From: Tetrastigma voinierianum
Taxonomy: Eukaryota; Streptophyta; Magnoliopsida; Vitales; Vitaceae
DNA length: 64,000 bases
Direction: 5' to 3'
Assembly (NCBI GenBank): GCA_016808115.1
Contig: JAEQBH010009476.1
Span: 86,455 to 150,454, forward strand
The translations under genes were made by a program, and so were the position numbers. Under the pieces are notes generated by a model. The model saw nothing but the letters and a program-made list of their open reading frames with translations, did not search any database and was not told where the DNA came from. Shown piece after piece: positions 11,696-24,696 of the stretch. Each line of letters begins with the position of its first letter. The first letter of the stretch is position 1.

Positions 11696-14190
11696 TTACG
11701 TACCTCTTTAAATCCCCGTCTCTCCATTCCGTTTTGACTTTCAAATAAGGTAGGAATGATCACTATTTCCTATTTTGTCTTTTTCCTCATTAAACTTTCC
11801 TATAATGCCATCCATGTCCTCAAGTCTTGGACTTTGACACTTCACTATCTACCATTCATCCATTTCCATCCTCTCTACTCATCGACATGTGTCACATGAT
11901 ACATATTACCTCAGGTGACTTTTATTCACATCACATATCATTGTAGCACAGATACTCGGTGCCTCGAAAAATATTAAATTCCATTGTCTCGAGTCGACGA
12001 AATTGACGTGGAAGCTAGATTTCCTTGAGACAATTCAACGAATTGGAAATCCGTTTTGTCATCCGAGATCTAGAAAAATTTCTTATTTTACGAAGTACAG
12101 TTTTGCCATTTTAAAATTGCAGATTTCTGGGTCTTACGGGGTTGAATGTGACACCCTATCGGGGTCCTTTTACAACCCGTCAGCCTGAAACTGCCAAATA
12201 TCATGTATGTGATATCACACTCTATTCTTAAATATCGAGACCCGATCACGCATATTTAATTCAAATATTATACAAAAATATATGATAGATATTTAACCAT
12301 GATCCATTTTCTGGAGTGCTTTTATACAACAAAAAGGTACATGTTTTGGTTATGCTCGAATATAATACAAGACAAAAACAAAACAAAACAAAGCCGCATC
12401 AGGCTCTCATCCCTCATGCATTCCCATATGCGGATTATACGCTTTTTGCACGGACCTATACTGAAAGGGGTCCCACGACCCAGGTGGTAAAGGCAATCGT
12501 AGTAAGCTTCTGAGGGCTACTCTTCATCTAAGTGCACATGCAATGATCGCACAATAAACACACATCGAGTAAAACGTCTCATGAATGTCATATGTCATGC
12601 TTGATGTCATCATGCCCGGATCGAATCATTCCTGCAGACTCCCTCACATGCATATTCTAAGTGTGGCCCCATCCACTTACGATATTACCAATGACCCATG
12701 TATGAGGGCTCCGCAGGGCTCCACGGTACCCGATACAGGTAATGGGCAACCAATCCAGAGTCAATCCTGACTTCTATCACACAACCAGAAGTCTATGTGA
12801 TAAACATGATCGTGTGTCTTCTTTGGGCAACAGAACTTTTCGAATCACACCACCGGTCTCTTACACCCATGTTATAGAACTTTTTTGATCACACCACAGG
12901 TCTCTTACACCCATGTTCCAAGCTTTTCACCTGAGGGGGTTAATGGTCCCCTTCTTGCTCCGCCCAACACACATTAATTATATTTATTTTTATGTTTTAA
13001 ACCGTGAGACATCTATTGGATGTCGTCCAAAGTACGAGCTCACTACCCATTCATCAACTTGATGATGAATGACCATATCCATACACACACATCCAATATG
13101 TTGATATCACATTGCATATGCAATGCCTAATGTCCTTTGTAAATTCATGTTACATACATGATACACACCATGGAATATTCTAATCAATCGTACTTCATGT
13201 CAAGTACCATGCAACATATATCGCAAGCATATAAGTTCCACATACATTTTCATGCAAATCTTTATAGATATCGTAGTATCATGTATGTTGGCATTCATTA
13301 ATACGCTGTTCAAACAAGTAATGTCATATATCTTTCTTGAAGTAGCTAACTCATGGAATTCATACCCAATCGATAGCCTCTGACATGTTACCGTGTGGTC
13401 TGTGTCAAAGGCTTCGACTATTCATCAACACAACCCCGACCAACCTACACTTGGTGCAGAAACATGGATTTTCAGCAGGGTTGTGGACACCCTTACTTCC
13501 ACAGGGACATGGAAGAGAATCTTGACTTCCATTAGGTTCATAGAGGTCTAAGAACACCAACGAGGTTCGGACTAAGTGAAAGATATGGTGGATTAGAGTT
13601 AGGAACTTTGTAAACAAAATGAGTATTTGATTGTCCCACCTGCACACTTGAACAAACGCAGGCTTAGAGGTTGGATATGGCGTTCACCTCCACAGGCATA
13701 TGGATGGGTTCTTGACTCGATGGGCTTTCCATAGAGTCGAGGAGCACCCACAAGCAGGTCGGACCAGAGAAGTTATGGCATTTTCATTCAAAATGAATTG
13801 GTTACTCTCGCCGCTAGAAACAGTCTGTGATACTGATTTCAGGGGTCTTAATCCATAATTTGATACTGGTTCTTTGTGCTCATTTGAATATACGGTTCTT
13901 GAGGTTCTCGGCTGGAATCACTGATAGGATCACGGGAAACTCAAGATATGTCTAAACAACTTGGGACTACTCAATTTTCAAACATAACCGAGCGCTGAAC
14001 ATGGCTCCTGCTTTGAATGAATTTGTAGGTCCAAGGGGTCGGTATTGGATAAACCTATTTAAAGGAATGTGTTCTCTATGAGTGTATTTACTGCAAATTA
14101 GAATCACTTTCCGGTTGGATACTGGTGATGGCAGTTATGTGAAAACAAAGTCATGGGTCTCATGACGAATAGGAAGCGCAGAACTGCTCC
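11696..14190 (-). mobile_element. inverted segment holding the end of LTR A and the start of LTR B
   Basis: Read on the minus strand from 14,190 to about 12,190, this matches the remainder of LTR A from about 4869 to 6861. For example 12,405-12,330 matches 6600-6690 and 13,800-13,420 matches 5279-5640. From 12,153 down to about 11,700 it matches the beginning of a different but related LTR (B), starting TGTCACATTCAACC. Turned around, it would complete LTR A, leave about 35 bp, then start LTR B, whose body follows at 14,191. One inversion with breakpoints in the two LTRs explains all three pieces; about 30 bp of LTR A is missing at the break. Confidence 0.72.
12838..12925 (-). repeat. short tandem duplication inside the inverted LTR A
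   Basis: The phrase ggtctcttacacccatgtt occurs twice, near 12,860 and 12,900, each preceded by a form of atcacaccac. The 5' LTR of the same element has it once (complement near 6150). The duplication therefore arose in this copy only. Confidence 0.75.
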
Positions 14191-15510
14191 CGAGAGAGAG
14201 GTGCCTTCTCTCTAAGATCACGACCTGGCGATCGGACCGTGGTTTCTTCAAGACCCGAAGGAAAGTTGCTCACACCACATGAGGACTACGTGGGCTTTGG
14301 TTTGAGTTTGACAAATCCGCCCGAGTAAAATTTTATCCTACTTGTTTACCCTTTTGTTTAAGTGTTTATGATGCTTGTGTTGGTTGAGGCCGTGGTGTAG
14401 TTTGATCGGTCCCCAAAACTTGGGACAACATGTGAAATTTTAGGACCCATTTAGACAGTCAGGTGATTTTGAGGACTGTTTTGGGTGTTTATTGTCTGGT
14501 ATAATAAATTTATGTGTTTTAGCTAGATAAGAGGCCGGAAATGGGCATGGAATTCGGTTCCACCAAGAGGCAAGCGTTTGATGAAGTCATTTTGCCCACG
14601 AAACTGACCCATTGTTTTGTTTTTGGGGCTATTAAAAGCAGTTCAGTCCAACTGAATTGGACCCAGCACGTCATGTGTGGTGTGTATGAGATTGGTTGAA
14701 ATAGATAAACCCAGGATTATGTCAGGTGAGTTAATGCATAAGCTTGAGGTGTTAACATGATGACACAATTATATGGAATATAATTGTGTGTATAGGCTAT
14801 GGAATATAATTGTGGGTATAGGTCATTGGAAATGGGATTGTGTTTAGATCAAGTGAGCTAATTTGGGTGATGGTTGATATTGTTGAATTACATGTGGTGT
14901 AATTGTAAATTTGAGAATATATGCATAATTGATATAATTTATATAAATTCAGCCATTGAAATGACATAATGCATTTTTCATGCACTAGTAACCTAGAAAT
15001 TGGTGTGGAGTCTGTGACCTGGTCTGAAACAGTAGTTGCGAAGATTTACCATGATGATTTGGAGAATTGGGTTGGTGATGGTCAACGGATCATTTGGATA
15101 AAGATATATTGTTTCGGAAAGTTCCCCAACCAATTGTTTTGAAAATGGTATTTTTCTCATACATGGCTTGGCGAGTGTGGGGAGGTCGATGAGGACTGGG
15201 CATGGGAATGGGCATGTAAATATTCAAGTAGGATCACATGTTGCACTTAGTGTGTGTTTAAATTGGATCATTATATGCACTTGGTGGGAAGTAACCCATT
15301 TAGGGTAATTCCACCTGCGGGCAATAGCTCACCTGCATCGGGGAACATTATTTGGTGCGAGGAGCGTTCGAGCGGCTCATCTTAGAGGCCGATTTGAAGC
15401 CAGGGTTGTGCTTTGATGTTTTTGGGATAATATGTATTAGAATTTTATAATTTTAATATGTATTGGTATTAAGAGTAATGTATAACTCTTGAACCATATG
15501 AGATAGTTGG
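14191..15510 (+). mobile_element. body and end of LTR B
   Basis: Starts with a short GA tract and a segment ending gtaaaattttatcctactt, the same layout as LTR A after its GA tract (4371-4640). Later it has the gctcacctgcatcggg block at about 15,330, comparable with tttgctcaccccgtcg in LTR A (about 6525) and attgctcgccgtcattg in LTR D (about 41,785). The end is placed near 15,510 by comparison with the end of LTR D (both have attttaatat, then aactcttga). No primer site follows, so it may be a solo LTR. Its first 450 bases lie in the inverted segment. Confidence 0.55.
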
Positions 15511-17624
15511 TTGGATATCTTTGATGAGTATTGGTGTATGGGTCAAAGTAGGCCCATTTTCACTTTCGGGTATGAATCTTGCGATCTGAGGCAACACTAT
15601 AGATTTTTCGCGGGTGTGGGTTGTCAGCGGACGCAGTTTAAAGATTATACAACTATATCATTTCATAACAGTCTTGCCCCCGCCTTTCTTTGAGAGATAT
15701 AAATGATAGTCAATGATTAGGATCCATGTGGTATGTTTTGACTATACTAAATTGATATCTTACGTTGTTTTGATAAAGTTTATTATTTTGTAATGCATTT
15801 ATTGGGTCTTTTGATTGTTGATCAATTAGTTTTGGAATCAATAAATACTCTTAATTTTACAAAATAATTTAACAATGGCAACATCTTTTTAGATGTTTAA
15901 AGTACTATCATAGCCATATAAAATATTTTGACGAGTTTTGGGAAGTCTTAGGAGATTGGGTTGCACAAGAGATTTATAGGGTTGTAATGACTTTTGAAAA
16001 GTTCACAAATGCTTGCAAAATATTTAGAGGATTGCAATCTTAATCAAACATTTGTCCAATTTTGTATGAGCTTATAAAAAATTTTTGCAACTTCCTATAA
16101 AATTTGACAAAGGTTTGAGAAATTTGCAAAATCTCTTCTCGACATTTCTCTTGATTTTACATTCTTTGCTACTAAGTATGAAGCTGGACTTGTTTATACA
16201 TACAGTGCTTCTGACGAGATGAAAATGTAGTTTGTGTGATATATCATGTATGATAGGTTTTGAAAGCAAATCCATTTTAAAAGTCGGATTGATAAAAATA
16301 TTGGAAGAATATCAAGATTATGATGATATAAATGATTATGCATTAAATCGTGGATGAATTGAGATTGAAGTACATGCACGTGAAAACAAAAAATTGAGAA
16401 AATCGTCAAAAAAAATCGACAATATATCATTGATTTCACCGATATATCAACAATAAATCGATGGCATATGATCGATTTTTTTGTTTTTTGTTTTTAAAAA
16501 AAAAATGTCCCTCACGTTCAGAAAAAAAAAACATAAAAGAAAAGAAGAAATGAGAGAGAAGATGGAGAGGAAGCGGAAAAAATGAGAGGAAAGAAAGAAA
16601 AAAGAAAGAGAAGTCGTCAACGACTAAGGAGGAAGCAGAAAAAAGAAAAAAAGAATACGAGAGATGAGAAGTACATGGAAGTTTAATAAAAATCAATGGT
16701 GAGAATAGCGTTTATGAAAAATATATAGTTGGGTAAATCTTCTAAAAATGAAGATAATGGGCTGAAAAAAAAGCCCTAAGAGGGCCCAAATAATATTAAA
16801 AAAAAATTAAGTTTTTTATCTTTTGTTATTCCAATTTATCCATTCGGTGGTGTTGTTTAGAAACAAATTGAGAAAGTCATAATTTTCCTTAATATTATAA
16901 AAAAAATTTAATTTTTATTTGATAATTTAAAATATGGGAGTACAATAAAAAAAAGTTATTATTTAATCTTAACTGCATTGTTTTAATTTTGTTTATATAG
17001 GTTATCGTTTTGATTTAACTAAATAATATTACTTTAACAATAAATTATTTTTAGTCAAAATAAAAAATTAAATCTTTTTTATTTAGCAAAAAAACACCGA
17101 TTTAAGTAGACCTAAAAATAAAAATAAAAATAGAAACTGAAATTTTTATTTAAAGACTATTGCAACGTACCATCTATACAAATTAGTGTAAATATTATCT
17201 TTAATAAATGTATTTTTGGTTATTTATATCATTTTTACACTTTTTCAAAATATATTTGTTAATTTCTTTTTTACCGATATTTATGAAAAAATATCCATCA
17301 ATATTTTATGGATATTTAAGATATTAGTAAATAAAATAACGAAATATATAAGTATTTATCGATATTTTGATCATGGCATTAAGCCGTGTTTGGATGAAAC
17401 TTTGATGTAAGACTCCTAACAACAACTAGTTTTGAAAGTGTTAAATTCTTTGTTTTTTTTAAATGTTTTTCATCCTTCTCAGTTGTATACACTTCTAATC
17501 TTCCTTATGGACCATTTTGTTATACCAAAACATCATAAATTAAACACTTGAAAAAATCGCAATTTATTAGTCTTTGTTTGTTTTGGTTACAAGTTGTTGA
17601 ATTGATCTTTGAATTGATCTTTTC
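15511..17624. other. AT-rich noncoding stretch
   Basis: No gene recognised. The open frame at 15,511-15,693 has no known motif. A purine-rich block (about 16,540-16,660) gives a minus-strand frame of low-complexity Phe, Ser and Leu at 16,436-16,696, which I regard as composition only. From about 16,780 to 17,350 the sequence is very AT-rich with many A and T runs. Confidence 0.5.
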
Positions 17625-17849
17625 AAAGATAATTACTTAAAATATCTTGAGAGGTGGCTCAATAGGTGTAAAGTATTAGAGGTAGGGTTATCTATGTCCT
17701 TAGTTTAAATTTTGAATCTGGCTAAAGGTTACATGCCTTCACATTAACTTAAACTTCAAGGTCTTATGGGATTAATCGAGGTGTACACCCAAACTAGTTA
17801 AAACATTCACAATTGTAAAAAAAAAAAAAAAAAAGATAATTACTGAAAA
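17625..17849 (+). mobile_element. tRNA-derived SINE with long target-site duplication
   Basis: An insertion of about 189 bp (17,643-17,831) flanked by AAAGATAATTACTTAAAA (17,625-17,642) and AAAGATAATTACTGAAAA (17,832-17,849), an 18-bp duplication with one mismatch. The head has a good polymerase III box A, TGGCTCAATAG (17,655-17,665), and a weak box B around 17,710-17,722 (ttttgaatctgg). The tail contains gggattaatcgaggtgtaca, like the conserved 3' part of Au SINEs, and ends in a long A run. SINEs move with the machinery of a LINE partner; none is visible in the window. Confidence 0.85.
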
Positions 17850-18790
17850 GATGATAAAATCACACCAAAACACCTTCAAAGCACTCCTTTTGAGCAATAA
17901 TCAATTGGTTAGAGTTTAATATGGTTAACTTTTTGAAAGGTGGTAATATTGAGACCACACATTAACTCATATTAGTATATTAATGAGAAAATAGTTTATT
18001 TGTTTTGATGATACTTAGCCTGCTTTCTCCTATATGAAAGCATCACCTTCATGGAAAGATATACGTCATTAAAGATATCAAACCAACATGGAGTTTTAAA
18101 ATGTAATATGTATAATTTTTATTTAATTTATACTTTTTCACAACCTATTTCTTTTATATTTTTTGTCATGCATGAATTCTATTTTATATTTTATATATAT
18201 ATACACACACACATTAGGGGTGTGCATGATTCAATTAAATAAATAAATGCGCAAATAAAAACCGATTATCTAGGATTTTGTTTGTTATTTATATAAATAA
18301 AAAACCTAACCATTAATATAGCTAATCAAATCTTCAATTAACCATTTGTTTAGTTAACCATATATTGGTTTTTTTATTGACCATAATTAAAAAATTAATT
18401 TACAATTTTATAATCATATATTAAAATTAAAATTATAATACTTATTATAAATATAATAAAAAATGCAAAGAAAAAAAATACAATATATTCATTTGTCTCA
18501 AACACTTATTACATTATAATATATATATTTATAATACATCCACAGTAATATATGAAATGCATGAGATTAAGATAATTTAATCACAACAGTTTTCAATCAA
18601 CACATGTTTAACAACTTCAATAAAAAAACTGAAACTAATCCAAAGTAATTACAACCTACATGTTTTGGTTTGGAGGAAAATGGTAAAAGCTTAATTTGGA
18701 GGAAAAAAAAAAAAAGAAAGTAAAAGCAACAAATATAAGTGAGAATGTCAACATTCTTACAAGTTAGGAAACCTAATATTTTATATATAT

Positions 18791-18859
<69 letters not shown>

Positions 18860-19244
18860 TGGTTGATTCTTGAAACCATTGCTTTGTATTATGTAAATCA
18901 AAACCTAAATCGAAACCGAGATTTGTGTAAAATGAAAACCATAATTGAATCACTCGGTTCGTTTAACCTATTTTTCAGTTTAGTTTTGGTTTGGTTTTTC
19001 AATGGCGGTTCATTTCTTAGGTTTTACCGCACAATATGTATATATCTTTATATAAGAAGTGGAGGGAGCTTGTTGGGTTTGATTTTTTTTATAAATTTAC
19101 AAATATTTTATTTATTTATAATTTTATGTGTTTGGTACTACTCTTTCCTTAATGATGTTATCCATGTAATTTTTTTTTACCCTTTATCTACTTAGCTTTT
19201 GCTTCTTACTATATACTATATATATATCTCTTATATATATACTC

Positions 19245-19287
<43 letters not shown>

Positions 19288-19534
19288 TAACCACAACTAT
19301 CGTTCATTTGCATATAACGTATTATGTTCTTATAAGCATTTTAACTTGAAAACTTCGAACTCCCCAATTGACTCCTTTACCATTTGAGTCAGGTCTTGAG
19401 GGTTACATCTTACTATTAATATTTTATTTCTTACGGTACTTAAAAGAATGATGGGATCACTTTCTCTACATCAACCTATTGTCTCTCCACTTTCTTTCTG
19501 TATTCTTTAGCCCATTTTCCTTAGTAAGGTGATT
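17850..19534. repeat. AT-rich stretch with (TA)n runs and possible hAT-type MITE
   Basis: Two long (TA)n microsatellites lie at about 18,795-18,850 and 19,248-19,285. At 18,213 the phrase attaggggtgtgcatgattc matches the start of many plant non-autonomous hAT elements. The stretch near 18,955-19,035 (cactcggttcg, ggtttggttttt, ggcggttc) resembles their inner arms, but I could not find a matching right-end terminal repeat. The frames at 18,863-19,387 are low complexity. No gene is supported. Confidence 0.45.
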
Positions 19535-20177
19535 TTTTTTCATTTTGGCACGAAACTTGGGGCCAATGCGTGACATTTTAAAAAGGAGGCTTGGCGAAAT
19601 AACAAAATAAAGACTAGCATATATAATTAAAGTTCAAGTGTATGTAATAAAAAAAAATTACTTCTAAATGGTAGTTTTTATTAGACATAACAAATAACAT
19701 ATCTTTTAGAATCTAAATAAAATTGTTGAGTCATTCAATTTTTCTTGTGACATAGACGACCTCAAAACAGTTTCAATAATTTAACTGGCTCTTTCCATGG
19801 ATACTACGATCAGACATACGTTAATAGAGTTCGATGTAAGCAATTGAAGCATTTGGATATGAATTTATGAAACGACAGGCTGAGAGCTTTGGTGACATTG
19901 GCACCACGTTGGAAAGATCTATCTACCAATACTTTAGTTTAAAGATCATTTGCATCAACATCGACAGGTGTTATGAGAGAGAAGAGTGATGCTTAAATTT
20001 AGAAACGAGATTATCTTAAATCATTGTTATCCAACGACTTCAACTTTTTTGAATCAAATAAGAATCCAAAAATACTTTCAAATATCTTTAATTGCTCAAA
20101 TCTATCTTTCAAGGAAGCAATTGTCATTACTACAACAACCAATAAATAATTAACTCTAAAGGACTCTTTAGTTGATT
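19535..20177 (-). pseudogene. hAT transposase, C-terminal part
   Basis: Minus-strand frames carry the end of a hAT-superfamily transposase. SFRVNYLLVVV and then DRFEQLKIFESIFGFLFDSK (about 20,165-20,040) are typical of the TTF-type zinc finger (DUF4371) group. After frame breaks, LHRTLLT, ERASLKLLKLF-like and MSQEKLND-like segments (about 19,870-19,700) represent the hAT dimerisation domain. The domain would pair transposase subunits. Reading is lost through stops and shifts. The text continues at 22,785 after solo LTR C. A 3' untranslated stretch typical of these elements (ggccccaagtttcgtg on the minus strand) reaches about 19,540. Confidence 0.83.
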
Positions 20178-22779
20178 TGTCACGCCCCGAAACCCACTCT
20201 AGGGGCATGACATCAGTCGCACCCTCAAGCCTTATTTGAAGGTTTAAAGTGTAGGAAACAAAATAACCTTCCTTTATATATGGATTTTGTCCAGTACCAA
20301 ATACACATTAGGAGTAAAATGTGCAACTTCTAAATTCATCCATTCTCCAAATTCAAAATTTCTATGCCGTAAAAATTACTTCTACAAATATAAATCTCGA
20401 TTATGCATGTCATATAAAGGCATTTCGGAATATATGATATTTGGGATGCCAAGATCGACTTTATGTATTAATATAAAAGCAGATATTTATCATCCAGTGA
20501 CTTTCTCAATTAACTTTCAAAACCCAACATTTCACATAAACATAAACTTATTAGTTCAACATGATCCGACATAAGTTCTAATCAAATCTAATGATGTGAA
20601 TCCTAACTTTATACCATCACTCTGGAAACTAAAAGTACTGAAAATATTTCATGAATGGGAGTGAGCTTAAAGCTCAAATAAGAAATACTAATACATTTTC
20701 ATGGATCAAAAAGTTTTTCAATCATATAACAAATAGGAGATGTTTTCATCAAAACTTTTTGATTTCAAAAAATATGTTGGAACGTCATAAAATATGCTTC
20801 AAAACATTCTCACATCATTTCAAATCAGTTTCATATCAAATATGATCCAGAAACAATTTCATATCAAATTCGATTCAAAAAACGGCACCGTATCAATCCA
20901 TCCAAATCATTTCGAATATATTTTTACTACGGTCATCATAAATATCAAATGATGCAGTTATGTGGGACTTTCAAATGGGTATTTGGCATAAATTATTTCA
21001 CTTACAAAATTAAGACCAAACAAGCAGCTAAAATCTTGTGCATATGAAACCTAGAGGTTGGGGTTCAAATCAAATTACATTCCCTACCAAGAAAGTATAA
21101 AGGCATTATTATATCCCGGTGGCAAATTTAAATAGTGTCAACTATTATTAAAGTTGGCAGTAGAAACCTTAACAGTCAAATATTTCATTCAAAATTTCAA
21201 ATTACAAAACATCATATCTCCACATTTTCTTTCGTAAACAAAACAAATCTCAAAAGTACAATCATACAAAATTACTTTCTTGATCCATGGATAATCAAAT
21301 AAATAAAACAAGTAAAAATTTTCATAAACCAAGATTATATATAATTCAGTTAAAACAATTTTAAAACATGAATGAAGTAAAAGCAATGATTTTCTTTTTT
21401 TAAATGCGCATTAATATCCTTGCGCAGATCTTTCAAGGCTTTGAAATATTAATCGAAGAATTTATAAAATAATGAGGAAGAGCTATATCATTGCTTGTTC
21501 TTAAAACTTTCCTAATTTGATATTCTTAGCATGATGTGTGCATTCCTCAAACATATTCACAACTGTTCAAATGATAACTATTGCTGAATTAGGTAGCTTA
21601 CAAATTTTATAAACTCTTCCTTTCGGATCTTATTATAATAATTTATTTATTTTTATGCTCTTAATCGAACTAAATCTTTACTAGAAAGAAATAATATTAA
21701 TACTATTTTACAAATTATATTATTACATAATATCACATACCTTTTATAACAATTATCATCTTTTGACAACAGAGTATTAACGGATCTTATTCACATATTC
21801 TTAAATAATTATTAATCGTATTCACTTATCTAATAAAATCTCAATCCTTAATAAAATATTTACTGCTAAAATACATATATCTTTAAATACTTATCAATCG
21901 TAATATTTATACAAATTTTAGCCTTTCTTTCAAAATTACTCAAATATTTATTTTTCTTTTCTAAAATAAATCTTGAATATGCTATTATTCCTTTTTTTCA
22001 AGCATCCGTCATGGTCCAGATTTCATAGATTTATCACTAAGTTTTGAGACTTATTTCATAACAACTTTTGGTTTTGATTCACTTTTGTCTTTTCATATAC
22101 CAATCAAAATCAAGCAAATATCATTTTGACTTTCAACCACCTACTTGCCATATACTGTATCTCTACAATTCACTTATGTTTTTTTTTCATTCTGTCTGAG
22201 GAATTGATGCGACACCACCAATTTCTTTTTTAAATTTTTTTAAGAAGCGAGTGAAATCTAAATCGACTTCTTGAGGATTTCATCTAAACTGAAAGAGAAT
22301 TAAAGTCTATATCCATGAAATCTAGAAAAATAAAATAAGGAAGATCTTACCTAGAGAAATTTGTTCTTGAGCCACATGTCAGATAGTCGTCCTCTGGAAT
22401 TTTACCGACGGAGAAATTCAAGATGAGCAGGAAAGTTTTCTTATCTTACTCAATTTATACGGGGTATCTATTAGGAAAATTACCTTTTACCCCTCTTTCA
22501 TTAAAGTAATTAGTATTATAATTGAATTACCATTATTATTTTCATAACGTCCTTTCATTAAAATGGTAATTAATTAATAATTGAATTACCATTATTATTT
22601 TCATAATCTAATTATGAATTAGCCATTATTTAAATGCGATCATTCGATTATCGATTATTATTTTATAACGTGCTGCCTATAAAAATTCACATCATTATTA
22701 TTTTCATTAACCTTTTATACAAATTCCTGTCATTATTATTTTCCCTAACTTATACCTATACAAATTCCTGGGTGTTACA
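20178..22779 (-). mobile_element. solo LTR C inserted in the hAT pseudogene
   Basis: A 2602-bp sequence that starts TGTCACGCCCCGAAACCC and ends CTGGGTGTTACA, the TG...CA ends and typical termini of a gypsy LTR (TGTAACACCC...GGGGCGTGACA on the minus strand). It is flanked on both sides by TGATT (20,173-20,177 and 22,780-22,784), a perfect 5-bp target-site duplication. There is no internal coding region, so the body was lost by recombination between two LTRs. Minus-strand orientation follows from gtataaattgag (TATA-like, complement near 22,460) lying toward the 22,779 end. It contains a direct repeat, attgaattaccattattatt, near 22,520 and 22,580. Inside, only chance frames are seen. Confidence 0.9.
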
Positions 22780-22784
22780 TGATT

Positions 22785-24696
22785 GTATTTCTTCACCATG
22801 ATCATTCTCATCAAATTGTTTTTTTTTTCTCCTAAAAACACAACGTTTTGTAGAAGTATTGGCTCTATATTCATATAAAATGTAAGGCTTTTGGCAATAT
22901 TCATGCTGGATTCAAACCCTTAATTTCCATATGTTTCAAAAAATAACATTACACCTTCCAATTCCTTTAGCTTAGTGTCAATGCACATAGATTTAGATTC
23001 CAACTTCTTACTCACCATGTTGGCAGCAAATGAAATTTCATGCTAAGTAGAAAATTCTGTATTCTCAAGACTTCAGCTAAACTTCTTCACTTTTGACTGG
23101 CATCATCCATGAGATTTATACAATTGAAACAAAGCTAATCTAATTTGAGGTGCTTGAAATCTATTAGTTGTAACACTTTTAATTCCAACTTTCCGTCAAA
23201 GTGTGGCTACAAAGATTTTACAATTAAGTCGAAACATTATCAAGTAAAACCTTCCATCTTTTAGTAGATTTGTAAATAATGAATATATGCGTTGCACAAT
23301 TCCAAAAAATGAAACAACTTTAACACAAAAATGTGTCATATCACAAAGAGTAAGATTAAGACTATGATAAGCACATGACATATATAAAGCCCTCGGATTT
23401 ATTTCAATCAATCTCTTTTGAACCCCTTAGTATTTTCCTTTTATATTAGAACCATTGTCATAACCTTGACCCCTCACATCATTAACATCAAATCGAAAGG
23501 CTTTGTACGTTTAATAATTCATTAAAAAGCTGATCTAGATGTAACATCTACCTTCAAGAACTCTAAATGGTATTCGCTATTTTTATTTGTTGCTAGACAT
23601 ATTTACATCGACACTATTATAGTCATTTGAGTGTAGTGGCTCATTTGAGATATCACGGGAGAAGTATTTACCTCTTTGATGATCTTTATTATAAAAGTTT
23701 ATAACACTATAGGCCAAGAAATTGCTCATTTTGAATTTGCCAGTAAGATAATGATAATGAATTTTGATTTTGAATCGTCTAACATGATTTTGTATTATCA
23801 AATCAAAATTTGCGATATTTCAATTAACCCCAAATCCCACCATTACTATTTTGATAGTTTTCTCATTAGATCTTTGGAAAAATAAATTATTTTAACAGAC
23901 ATTTCACAGCATAAACTATTCTTATTAAACTTGTTTCGGCGTTCTTTTTTCCTTTGAAATTCCTTGCTATAAATCACATCAATTGTTTGATTATTTTTAA
24001 ATCTTACTCTTAGTTCGAGTCCAGTATTCATGTTGATCATTATGCTTCAATATTATTCTCCTTGTTGTTTGATTATCTCACTAAGATGCTTCCAATCATT
24101 CAATCCATCATTTGCTAAAAAACTTTTATTTTTTTCAGTTGTGAACCATTGACAACAAAAACAATATACTTTATCCACATGTTTAGAATAAACCAACCAT
24201 TTTCTATCAGTAATCTCTACGTACTCAACTACAGAATAATAAGCATATGTAAATGCCTTGATTTTATTATCTAAGGAAACTCAAGATTCAATTCTCTTAT
24301 AGATCGTTTTCCTTCAAAATACCCCTCTCTTTAGTGTGAGATTACCCCGATTTCTAGGATCATAATATCCAAAAGAGGACTAGGTATTCATAAATGCCCA
24401 TCTTCAATATTTAGTTTTGCGGCTGTGCATTATCATGGTCATTCAAATTAAGTAGTATCCTCATTGATATTATTTGGCACATTATCGATCATTCAATTGG
24501 TGGAGTCCTCGATGATATGATTTTCATCATTTTAAATTTTCATTAGATTGTTCCAGATTATCTACACCAAATCCCCTCAAAAGGTTTCTTCTGCTGCACC
24601 CAACATAGAATTTGTCCAATACTCCCTTTTGTGATTCTACTATCTCCTCTATTCGTTTTTATTTTCACTACCGGATAGATGTTTTTTAGACAACAT
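22785..24696 (-). pseudogene. hAT transposase, N-terminal and central parts
   Basis: Read from 24,696 leftward. It starts MLSKKHLSGSENKNE. Next is the TTF-type zinc finger region, with KHVDKVYCFCC-like and NDGLNDWKHLSEII-like blocks (about 24,190-24,070). RFKIKIHYHYLTGKFKMSNF and KYFSRDISNEP follow at 23,801-23,583. The RNase H-like catalytic part includes YDNGSN (about 23,450), then INPRALYMSCAYHSLNLTLC at 23,411-23,340. Last is AKSLTFYMNIEPILLQ at 22,895-22,848. The transposase would cut and paste its own element by its terminal repeats in the nucleus. Many stops and shifts mean it is inactive. I could not locate the terminal inverted repeats. Confidence 0.85.

Noticed and set aside
16436..16696. 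86-residue minus-strand frame, Phe/Ser/Leu-rich, membrane-like
   Set aside because: Low-complexity translation of a purine-rich block with no neighbour or motif in support.
18795..19285. TA repeats as a possible replication origin, scaffold attachment or recombination site
   Set aside because: Plain microsatellites are common in plant DNA, and nothing else points to such a function.
20178..22779. Several 60-90 residue frames inside LTR C
   Set aside because: Different frames on both strands, AT-driven, no motif; the segment is fully explained as a solo LTR.
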